Source: JANXSS01 sp025356535
GTDB lineage: Bacteria; Pseudomonadota; Gammaproteobacteria; Burkholderiales; Burkholderiaceae_D
Length of the DNA stretch: 6,053 bases
NCBI GenBank assembly: GCA_043762325.1
Contig: JAYUMU010000029.1
Location: forward strand, 1-6,053
Direction: 5' to 3'
Part shown: piece after piece, positions 1 through 5,785 of the stretch
How positions within the stretch are numbered: the first letter of the stretch is position 1
Layout: each line of letters begins with the position of its first letter
Made by a program: the position numbers and the translations under genes
Notes under the pieces: model-generated
What the model was told of the DNA's origin: nothing
The model's database searches: none
What the model saw: only the letters and a program-made list of their open reading frames with translations

Positions 1-160
1 TTTGAGCCTCGGTCGGACCAAGTCCGCAATGTGCCGACTTTCAACGCCGAAAAATCAGGAACGAACCAGAAATCGTGCATTGATCAGCGCTTCCCTAGCT
101 CCCCAGAAGCAGATCCAGCGCCGGATACGCTAGAAATCAGCGTTCCGGCCGCCCGCGCTC

Positions 161-1395
161 TTACCAGACCCTCACGCGCTTCTCCGGCGCCAGGTAAAGC
201 CCCTGCCCGGACTGCACATCGAATGTCGGATACCAGGCATCCAGATTGCGAACGGTCGATACCCGGTACTGGGACGGGGCATGACCGTCGGTGGCAATCT
301 GGCGCCGCAGCGCTGCTTCCCGTGTCTTGTTGCGCCAAGACTGCCCATAGGCGGCAAAAAATGCCTGGTCATCGACGTCGCCCTTCGCCGCGCTCGGCTT
401 GGCGAGTACCTTGCGAAAGGCATCATGCGCGGCCAGCAGGCCGGCAAGGTCGGCGATGTTTTCACTCAAGGTCAGCTGACCATTAACAGCCAGATCGGGG
501 AACGGCTTGTAAGCACTGTACTGCGCCACCAGGGCAGTCGCCGAGCGTTCAAAATAGGCAAGGTCGTCTTTCGTCCACCAGTTGCGCAGCTGTCCCTGCG
601 CATCGAACTGCGCACCCTGGTCGTCGAATCCATGGCTGATTTCATGACCGATGATGGCGCCCATCGCACCGTAGTTGGCAGCGTCGGAGGCGGCCGGATC
701 GAAATACGGCGGCTGCAAGATCGCCGCCGGAAAATTCATCGCATTTTGCATCGGCATGTTCACTGCATCGACCATCTGCGGCAGCATGCACCATTCGAGC
801 CGATCGACCGGTTTGCCCAGGCGCGCGATGTTGCGGCGGTATTCGAACTGCTCGGCCCGCTGCAGGTTACCGACCGCATCATCGGCCTTGATCTCCAGCC
901 CGGAATAGTCCTTCCACTTGTCAGGATAGCCGACGCCGACATACAGCACGTCGAGCTTGGCGCGGGCCTGCACCTTGGTGCCGGCGCCATCCATTCCAGG
1001 TTGTCGATGCGCTGGCGAAATGCGGCGACGATATTGGTGACCATCGCCTGCGCCCGTGTCTTCGACGCCGCAGGGAAATAGCGATCCGTATAGAGGCGGC
1101 CGACGGCAAAGCCGAGCGCGCCGTTGGTTAGTCTGAGCGCCCTTTTCCAGCGCAGCGACTGTTGCGGCGTGCCATTGAGTGCCGTACCAAAAAAAGCGAA
1201 CTGTGCATCCGCTATCGGCTTTGGCAATGTCGCCGCGGCGTGATTCATCGCATGAAACGTCAGATAATCCTGCCACACCGCCAAGGGCGTGCCGTCTGCC
1301 TGGGCGGCGACGGTCATGGCGCCAGAATGCCAGACGACGTAGTCGGGTTGGGTTGGCAGGCCGGCGCCGGCAAAATACGCGTCCGGAAATCCCCT
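161..1395 (-). pseudogene. M13-family zinc metallopeptidase (PepO/neprilysin-like), 5'-truncated and frameshifted
   Basis: This is the C-terminal half of an M13 endopeptidase, a family of zinc enzymes (usually about 650-700 residues, often exported) that cleave oligopeptides. The zinc motif HEISH lies at 632-646, followed by GFDDQG. The third ligand motif ENIAD is at 449-463. The substrate-side sequence HAP..YR..TVRN.DAWY and the terminal R-V-W end, ahead of the TAA at 161-163, fit the family. Family-like sequence starts only around 1390 (DAYFAGAGLPTQPD), so roughly the first 300 residues are missing. From about 1390 to 980 the family reads in one frame (..NLEWMAPA); from about 980 downwards it reads in another (TKVQARAKL..). 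One lost base near 979-983 would restore WMAPATKVQA. The usual NAYY substrate-backbone motif aligns here with DAVN, which also suggests decay. I see no start codon or RBS for the fragment. Family assignment is firm; non-function is inferred. Confidence 0.88.
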
Positions 1396-1596
1396 CGTTC
1401 TTAACGGTCGGAAAAAGTATGAATATGTTACCCAGATCAAATTCGTGGAAGGGGAATTTATGTAAATAAATCGGCCGCTGCCGCGCATTCCGAGGCAGCC
1501 CGTTCCGATGTAAATCGCAACGGCCATGAATGCGCCGCAATGGTTGCATGGTCGATCAAAGTGGTGATAAACCGAAAACCGTGTCGCCGCCAGTCG
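1396..1596. other. Non-coding, partly AT-rich gap at the broken end of the peptidase gene
   Basis: This stretch separates the aldo/keto reductase stop codon from the point where peptidase similarity begins. The part at about 1400-1470 is clearly more AT-rich than the flanking genes. Neither minus-strand frame that is open here gives sequence resembling the N-terminal half of an M13 peptidase. I see no transposase, terminal inverted repeats or target duplication. It probably marks the deletion or rearrangement that removed the start of the peptidase gene. I also see no clear hairpin-plus-T-run terminator for the reductase. Confidence 0.5.
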
Positions 1597-2607
1597 TCAT
1601 GCGCCGACCGGCCGGCCAGTCAACGGATAGCCCGGATCGTTGTAACCCGGCGTGGATGCATGGCCGGGATGCACCAGGCGGTCAACCAACGCCTCGGCTT
1701 CGGCACTGATGCGCAGGTCGGCCGCCGGAAAATAATCTTCCAACTGTGCGAGCGTGCGCGGGCCGGCAATGACGGAGGAGACGATCGGATTTGCCAGAAC
1801 CCAGGCGGTGGCAAACTGGCCGAGGCTGTAGCCGTTGGCGTCGCAGTAAGCCTTCAGCTGCTGGGCAATCTCTAGCGACTCGGGGCGGAATTCCGTTTCC
1901 ATGATGCGCTTGTCGCCGCGTCCGGCGCGGGTGCCTTCGGGCGCTGCCTGGCCCGGCAGGTACTTGCCGGTCAGCACGCCGCGGGCAATCGGGCTGTACG
2001 GCACCACGCCGATGCCGTGATGGGCGCAGGCTGGCAGGATCTCGACCTCCGGCCCGCGGTTGAGCAGGTTGTAATACGGCTGGCAGACGACGGGTTGCGG
2101 CACGCCCAGCTGGCGGCACAGGTGGCTGACCTCTGCAATGCGCCAGCCACGGAAATTGGACAGGCCGAAAGCGCGGATCTTGCCAGCCCGGATCAGGTCG
2201 CCCAGCGCCTGCACCGCTTCTTCAAGGTTGGCGTCGGCATAGTCACGATGCAGATACAGGATGTCGACATGATCCATCTGCAGGCGAGCCAGACTCCGGT
2301 CGAGCCCGCGAAAAATCCAGTTGCGGGAATAATGGCCCTGGTTGGGCGCCTTGCCCATGTTGTTGCCAAGCTTGGTTGCCACGACCCAGTCGTGGCGCTT
2401 ACCCTGCAGGAGCTGGCCGAGCATTTCCTCGGATGCGCCGTTCGTGTAGACATCGGCGGTGTCGATGAAATTGATGCCGTGGCCGGCAGCGGCATCGACG
2501 ATGCTGCGCGCCTCGTCGATGCCGGTCTGGTCGCCGAACATCATGGTGCCCAGGCAAATTGCGGAAACCTTGAGGTTGCTCTTGCCGAGCCGTTTGTATT
2601 GGATCAT
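1597..2607 (-). CDS. Aldo/keto reductase
   Basis: This is a 336-residue NAD(P)H-dependent oxidoreductase of the aldo/keto reductase superfamily, a cytoplasmic TIM-barrel enzyme reducing aldehydes or ketones. The opening MIQYKRLGKSNLKVS and LGTMMFG are typical of the family. The catalytic tetrad is visible as Asp49 and Tyr54 (FIDTADVY), Lys79 (VVATKLGN) and His120 (LYLHRD). Cofactor-side signatures follow: GLSN at 148-151, Q176, YSPIARGVLTGKY at 204-216, and AGPRTLAQLED at 281-291. Length is normal for the family and the gene looks intact. The frame is open upstream to 2757, but the ATG at 2607 is chosen because family similarity begins exactly there; the upstream 50 residues are low-complexity and overlap a hairpin. 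A weak GAGA lies about 7 nt ahead of the start. The substrate cannot be told from sequence. It may be co-transcribed with the gene upstream if the hairpin at 2620-2670 is leaky. Confidence 0.93.
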   Translation of the reverse strand: MIQYKRLGKSNLKVSAICLGTMMFGDQTGIDEARSIVDAAAGHGINFIDTADVYTNGASEEMLGQLLQGKRHDWVVATKLGNNMGKAPNQGHYSRNWIFRGLDRSLARLQMDHVDILYLHRDYADANLEEAVQALGDLIRAGKIRAFGLSNFRGWRIAEVSHLCRQLGVPQPVVCQPYYNLLNRGPEVEILPACAHHGIGVVPYSPIARGVLTGKYLPGQAAPEGTRAGRGDKRIMETEFRPESLEIAQQLKAYCDANGYSLGQFATAWVLANPIVSSVIAGPRTLAQLEDYFPAADLRISAEAEALVDRLVHPGHASTPGYNDPGYPLTGRPVGA

Positions 2608-2619
2608 GGGTTGGTCTCG

Positions 2620-2670
2620 CAGAAATGAAATGGGCAGGTGTGCCTGCACGGACGCTAGCACAACCTGCCC
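2620..2670 (-). terminator. Probable Rho-independent terminator after the small exported-protein gene
   Basis: GGGCAGGT at 2632-2639 pairs with ACCTGCCC at 2663-2670. The stem extends to about 12 bp (2632-2643 with 2658-2670) with a single bulged A. Read on the minus strand, the stem is followed directly by ATTTCATTTCT, a T-rich though interrupted tail. It sits about 35 nt after the stop of the 134-residue protein gene and ends only about 12 nt before the reductase start. It could therefore end the first transcript or attenuate the second. The T-run is imperfect, hence the moderate confidence. Confidence 0.55.
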
Positions 2671-2704
2671 GGAGAAGGCGCCGCCGCCGGCGCCTGTACG
2701 GCTG

Positions 2705-3109
2705 TTATTTGGCCGGCATGTCGGCCGGCGCTGTCGTGCCAGCCGCGGCCGGCGCATGCTGATGCGTCTTCTTGTGTGCCGGTTTTTTCACCGCATTTTT
2801 CTGGTCGCCGGCTTCGGCTGCGACCGACTCGCCGCTCTGGGGCAGGTTATTGCTTCGCACCGCATCGCGGGTTTCCGCCTTGACGTCGGCGCGGCTCTTC
2901 GTGCCCACCGGGGCCTTGCTGTCGGCGGCCTGGGCAGCGGTGGCCTCGCCTTGCTTTGCCATCGGACCGGTCGGCAGGGCAGCGCGGGTTTCGGCCTTGA
3001 CATCCGCACGGGATTTCGCGCCATCGGCTGCGCCGGTGTCGGCGGCAAATGCAGAGGTGGCCGCTATGCAGAAAAGCGGCAGAACGATTTTGAATACGAC
3101 TGATTTCAT
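2705..3109 (-). CDS. Small exported Lys/Ala-rich protein with two SRADVKAETR repeats
   Basis: The gene encodes a 134-residue protein of unknown function. Residues 1-22 form a classic Sec signal peptide: MKS, a hydrophobic core VVFKIVLPLFCIAA, then an AFA cleavage site before ADTG. It should therefore reach the periplasm or beyond. The mature part holds two copies of a 39-residue unit, each opening with KSRADVKAETR (residues 32-42 and 71-81). A Lys/His-rich stretch (about 106-118) and an Ala/Pro/Thr tail follow. Similar short repeat proteins occur in Burkholderiales and are sometimes labelled DUF4148-like or TolA-like; that link is from memory and is not a functional assignment. The start at 3109 is chosen because the signal peptide begins there and GGAG lies about 8 nt upstream. 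The frame is open further upstream to 3385, but that part is Arg/Cys-rich and overlaps the exporter gene. It is followed by a terminator-like hairpin. Confidence 0.82.
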   Translation of the reverse strand: MKSVVFKIVLPLFCIAATSAFAADTGAADGAKSRADVKAETRAALPTGPMAKQGEATAAQAADSKAPVGTKSRADVKAETRDAVRSNNLPQSGESVAAEAGDQKNAVKKPAHKKTHQHAPAAAGTTAPADMPAK

Positions 3110-3154
3110 GATGAGGCTCCAGTTGAAATGGAAGAGATGTCGCAAGGACTTCAG

Positions 3155-3168
3155 GCTGTCAGGACAGC
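3155..3168. promoter_or_regulatory. Short perfect palindrome upstream of the small exported-protein gene
   Basis: GCTGTC-AG-GACAGC is a 6-bp inverted repeat with a 2-bp centre, lying 46 bp ahead of the ATG at 3109. The position would suit an operator, but no convincing sigma-70 promoter could be placed around it in the 170-bp gap 3110-3279. A palindrome of this size can occur by chance. It is recorded only as a possible regulator site. Confidence 0.2.
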
Positions 3169-3279
3169 GACGCACGGCCGCACAGGTTGCGTCATTCGCA
3201 GCAGCCGATCTGTGCGCTGGTGCGCATTGTGCCGGCGTCCCTGCATCCGGCGCGATGCCTGTCTGCCGGCGAGCGAAGT

Positions 3280-4758
3280 TCAGGCCTTGGCCGATCCCGC
3301 TGCTGCGGATGGCGCCGAACGCAGGGATTTTTCCGGGATCATCCATGCCAGCACATGCGCCACGACGGAGACGATCGCGCCGCACAGCAAGGTGACGCGA
3401 AAGGCCGTCGTGGCCAGGGCCGCCGAGGCCGGCACGACCGTGTGGGCACTGCCCTCGGCCAGTGTGGCGCCGCCGTCTGCATGCAGCATCGCAAACAGGA
3501 TCGAACTGAGCACGGCGACACCGACGGCGCCGCCCATGCTGCGAAACAGCGCCGTCATGGCGGTGGCAATGCCGATGTTCTTGTGCGGTACGGCGTTTTG
3601 CACCGCCACCAGCGAAGTCGGCATCGTCATGCCGGTTGCAATGCCCGCCACGGCCAGCGCCACGCTGGTCGCCAGCGCTGCATGCGGGCCGAGGTAGGCG
3701 AGCGTGAACATGGCCAGCGGCAGCAGGCCTGTGCCGACGACCTGCAGCGGCTTGTAGCGACCGCTTTGCAGCATCCAGCGTCCGCTGATGAAGGCACCCA
3801 GGGGAATGGCCAGGGAAAAGGCGATCAGTTGCAGCGCCGCCCGGTCCGGGCCGATGCCGTCGAGGGTCTGCATGCCATAAGGCACCAGCACCGACAGCGC
3901 CACCACCTGGAAGAAACTGATGAAAAGGATCGCACAGCCGATCCAGACGGTGCGGATGCGAAAGATGTCGGGCGGCACCAGCGGCTCGACGCTGCGGTGT
4001 TCATGCCGGATGAAGATTGCGAGCAGCACCAGTGCGGCGCCCAGCAGCCACAGCGTCTGCCCCGCCAGCAGCGGCACGCCCTGCCCGACTCGCGTGATGG
4101 CCACCAGCAGCAGCGACAGGCCGCAGGTGAGCAGCAACGCTCCGGCGTAATCGATCGGCCGCCTGATGCCCGGCACCGGCAGGCGCTTCAAGGCGCGCCG
4201 CGCCGCCCAGAGCGCAACCGCCCCCAGCGGCAGGTTTATCCAGAATATCCAGCGCCACGACAGCAGGTGCGTCAGGTAGCCGCCCAGCACCGGGCCGCCG
4301 ACGCTTGCCACGGCGTACACCACCGAGATGTACCCTTGATAGCGGCCACGCTCGCGCAGCGGCACGACGTCGCCGACGATCGCCTGCGCAGTCGATATCA
4401 GGCCGCCGCCGCCAATGCCCTGCAGCACCCGCGCCATGATCAGCATCGGCATCGATTGCGCCAGCGCGCAACCGACCGAGGCCAGCAGGAAAATGACGAC
4501 GGCAATCGTCAGCAGCATGCGTCGGCCGTAGAGGTCGCCCAGCTTGCCGTAGACCGGCGTGGCGACCGTCGAGGCCACCAGGTAGCCGGCCACCACCCAC
4601 GCCAGCATCGAGATGCCGCCCAGGTCGCGGGTCATCTGCGGCAGCGAGACCGAGACGATGGTCTGGTCCAGCGCACCAAGCAAAATGATGAGCATCAATC
4701 CGCCGATGATGCTGTGGGTTTCGGCGGCTGAAAAACGGGCGGCAGGCATATCGGTCAT
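3280..4758 (-). CDS. MFS drug exporter, DHA2 (EmrB/QacA) family, 14 TM
   Basis: The gene encodes a 492-residue inner-membrane proton-drug antiporter of the major facilitator superfamily. Motif D1 (LDQTIVSVSLP, residues 30-40) identifies the 14-helix DHA2 branch. Motif A is GKLGDLYGRR at 71-80, between helices 2 and 3. Motif B is R110 with VLQGIGGGG, and motif C is GGPVLGGYL at 154-162. WRWIFWINLP (168-177) is also typical. About 14 hydrophobic segments can be counted, and the length is normal. The start at 4758 is the first ATG; a second at 4749 is equally possible because neither has a good Shine-Dalgarno. EmrB partners usually have an EmrA-type membrane-fusion gene and a TetR or MarR regulator beside them, but neither is in this window. 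It may act alone in export of toxic small molecules; the substrate cannot be predicted. It diverges from the plus-strand repeat-protein gene across a 319-bp gap. Confidence 0.93.
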   Translation of the reverse strand: MTDMPAARFSAAETHSIIGGLMLIILLGALDQTIVSVSLPQMTRDLGGISMLAWVVAGYLVASTVATPVYGKLGDLYGRRMLLTIAVVIFLLASVGCALAQSMPMLIMARVLQGIGGGGLISTAQAIVGDVVPLRERGRYQGYISVVYAVASVGGPVLGGYLTHLLSWRWIFWINLPLGAVALWAARRALKRLPVPGIRRPIDYAGALLLTCGLSLLLVAITRVGQGVPLLAGQTLWLLGAALVLLAIFIRHEHRSVEPLVPPDIFRIRTVWIGCAILFISFFQVVALSVLVPYGMQTLDGIGPDRAALQLIAFSLAIPLGAFISGRWMLQSGRYKPLQVVGTGLLPLAMFTLAYLGPHAALATSVALAVAGIATGMTMPTSLVAVQNAVPHKNIGIATAMTALFRSMGGAVGVAVLSSILFAMLHADGGATLAEGSAHTVVPASAALATTAFRVTLLCGAIVSVVAHVLAWMIPEKSLRSAPSAAAGSAKA

Positions 4759-4894
4759 GGTTTGATGCGGCGCCGAACGACGTCGCCGCGATGGGGCGGG
4801 ACCGTCAGTTTATGCGACTTGGCGCCGGCCGGCAGGCCTGGCGTGTGAACACCGCCCTGCCCGCCAATAAAACGTTGTCCGGGCACGGTGTTAT

Positions 4895-4956
4895 TTCGCA
4901 TTCGACTGCAACCGTTCGGTTTGTATTTTTCCCAACTTTTGCGCCACGTCTACTAT
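4895..4956 (+). promoter_or_regulatory. PIP box (hrpII box) with correctly spaced -10 element
   Basis: TTCGC at 4895-4899 and TTCGG at 4915-4919 are separated by exactly 15 nt, a perfect match to TTCGB-N15-TTCGB. The hexamer TACTAT at 4951-4956 fits YANNRT and starts 31 nt after the second half-site, inside the known 30-32 nt window. In Xanthomonas, Ralstonia and relatives this arrangement is bound by the AraC-type activators HrpX or HrpB and drives type III secretion and effector genes. Transcription would start near 4963 and run into the gene at 5078. The match is seen directly; regulation by such an activator is inferred. Confidence 0.68.
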
Positions 4957-5066
4957 CGTCCGGTCCGCTCGCATTCGTGAGCAACAGCACGCCTGTTTTC
5001 CAGGCACACGCCCCGTCCGGTATTGCATTGCAGGGGCAGGCTGCAGATCGAGGTACTTTATTTCCT

Positions 5067-5070
5067 GGAG
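5067..5070 (+). promoter_or_regulatory. Ribosome-binding site deciding the start at 5078
   Basis: GGAG (in CTGGAG) lies 7 nt ahead of the ATG at 5078. It selects this reading frame over the competing frame that opens with ATG at 5023, which has no comparable site and gives Arg/His/Trp-rich sequence. Confidence 0.75.
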
Positions 5071-5077
5071 AAATATC

Positions 5078-5416
5078 ATGCAAATTCTGTCGGACGCGGC
5101 GCACCAAACGGATGGATCTTACGCGTGCGGGATTGGCCAGGTGGAAAGATTGACGACCGCACCAATCGGAGGCCCGACAGTGGGTTTTGGTGGCGCGACC
5201 GGTTTTCAGCAACTGCCGCCAGATTTACAGGCAGGCATCAACACCATGATCCAGAATTATTATGGCGCCAATCCGTCGTCAGTCCCATCCACGGCCCTGC
5301 CGCCAACCCAGCCGTCGCCGACCGCGCTGCCAGGCTGGGAGTCGACCTGGACGCCTGCGACCGTGTCGCCAACCGGGGATTTGCCGACCTCGTTGCCAGG
5401 CTGGGAGTCGACGTAG
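5078..5416 (+). CDS. Unrecognised repeat protein under a PIP box; candidate type III-secreted protein, ends at in-frame TAG
   Basis: I do not recognise the family. As written, the gene makes 112 residues. Residues 1-70 are polar and Gly/Thr/Gln/Ala-rich with few charges and no hydrophobic signal peptide (for example GGPTVGFGGATG at 31-42 and QNYYGANPSS at 59-68). From about residue 72 the protein becomes Pro/Thr/Ser/Trp-rich and enters a 22-residue repeat carrying LPGWESTWTPA. The frame is chosen because of the GGAG at 5067-5070 and because several differences between repeat copies are silent in it (ACC/ACG/ACA for Thr, CTG/TTG for Leu, CCA/CCG for Pro). The stop at 5414-5416 is TAG where the other copies have TGG, and the same frame continues to 5638. 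The upstream PIP box and the polar, signal-less N-terminus suggest a type III-secreted substrate; this is inference. Alternatives are a cytoplasmic low-complexity protein or a decaying gene. Confidence 0.62.
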   Translation: MQILSDAAHQTDGSYACGIGQVERLTTAPIGGPTVGFGGATGFQQLPPDLQAGINTMIQNYYGANPSSVPSTALPPTQPSPTALPGWESTWTPATVSPTGDLPTSLPGWEST

Positions 5417-5590
5417 ACGCCTGCGGCCTTGCCGCCGAGCGGGGATTTGCCGACCTCGCTGCCAGGCTGGGAGTCGACATGGACGCCTGCGGCCTTGCCG
5501 CCGACGCAGGCTTCGCCGGCTTCGCTGCCAGGCTGGGAAACGATAGGTACACCTCTGGCTCAGCCGGCAAACGGCTTGCCAGCAATCGCC
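5291..5590 (+). repeat. 66-bp tandem repeat array (22-residue units)
   Basis: Three full 66-bp units begin at 5327, 5393 and 5459, each opening with (C/T)TGCCAGGCTGGGAG. A fourth, degenerate copy begins at 5525, also at 66-bp spacing. The 36 bp before the first unit (5291-5326) resemble the second half of unit 3, so about 4.5 copies exist. Units 1 and 2 are near-identical in their last 21 bp, and units 2 and 3 in their first 45 bp. This patchwork is expected from slippage or unequal recombination. The period is a multiple of three, so copy-number change would keep the frame. Confidence 0.9.
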
Positions 5591-5638
5591 TCTGCTGCCA
5601 GTGCGACAACTGACAGCACGGTACAAAAACCCCTGTAG
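5417..5638 (+). other. In-frame continuation of the repeat protein beyond the amber codon
   Basis: After the TAG, the same frame stays open for 73 more codons to a TAG at 5636-5638. It completes the second repeat copy, adds a third full copy and a degenerate fourth (LPGWETIGTPLAQ), and ends in a Ser/Ala/Thr-rich tail (ASAASATTDST). The natural end of the gene is evidently here, because the terminator follows 55 nt later. An ATG at 5429 within this part has no Shine-Dalgarno, so I do not call a separate gene. Full length before the nonsense change would be 186 codons. Confidence 0.6.
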
Positions 5639-5692
5639 CAGATTCAATTTCGCCTGCTGGCAGATCTTGCCGGTATGGTGCGTAGACATTGG

Positions 5693-5736
5693 CAGCCCCG
5701 TGATGCGAACTGCAATGCATCACGGGGCTGTTTCTT
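5693..5736 (+). terminator. Strong Rho-independent terminator of the repeat-protein gene
   Basis: CAGCCCCGTGATGC (5693-5706) pairs perfectly over 14 bp with GCATCACGGGGCTG (5717-5730) around a 10-nt loop. TTTCTT follows at 5731-5736. The T-tract is on the plus strand only, so it terminates the plus-strand transcript starting near 4963. It marks that gene as a single-gene unit. Confidence 0.85.
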
Positions 5737-5785
5737 GTTGCGCTACCCACCTGCCATCGCGCCCCATCCTCTTCCATCCGGCCCG

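Larger units (their letters stand above)
4759..5077. other. Divergent intergenic region between exporter and repeat-protein gene
   Basis: This 319-bp stretch has no gene of its own that I can support. It contains, on the plus strand, a PIP/hrpII-type promoter (4895-4956) and then a leader of about 115 nt. The leader has a small hairpin, GCCTG-ttttc-CAGGC at 4991-5005, and a Shine-Dalgarno at 5067-5070. For the minus-strand exporter no convincing -35/-10 pair was found. Small ORFs on both strands across this stretch lack ribosome-binding sites and protein-like composition. Confidence 0.6.

Noticed and set aside
14..26. CGGAC-caa-GTCCG hairpin near the left edge
   Set aside because: It has only five base pairs, no T-tract, and no gene visibly ending next to it. 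Positions 1-160 otherwise hold nothing I can support.
281..1081. 266-codon plus-strand open frame opposite the peptidase
   Set aside because: It lies antisense to recognisable M13 motifs, has no RBS, and its composition is typical of a shadow frame.
2677..2694. GGCGCC-gccgcc-GGCGCC hairpin after the small exported-protein gene
   Set aside because: It is short and is not followed by a T-tract on either strand; the better terminator is the next hairpin at 2620-2670.
2608..2757. N-terminal extension of the aldo/keto reductase to 386 residues
   Set aside because: The extra 50 residues are low-complexity, overlap the terminator-like hairpin and the end of the upstream gene, and family similarity begins at the ATG at 2607.
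3110..3385. N-terminal extension of the exported repeat protein to 226 residues
   Set aside because: A signal peptide and GGAG define the start at 3109; the extension is Arg/Cys-rich and overlaps the exporter's 3' end.
3187..4731. 514-codon plus-strand open frame opposite the exporter gene
   Set aside because: The product is Arg/His/Gln/Asp-rich low-complexity sequence, a mirror of a GC-rich membrane-protein gene. The minus strand has clear MFS motifs.
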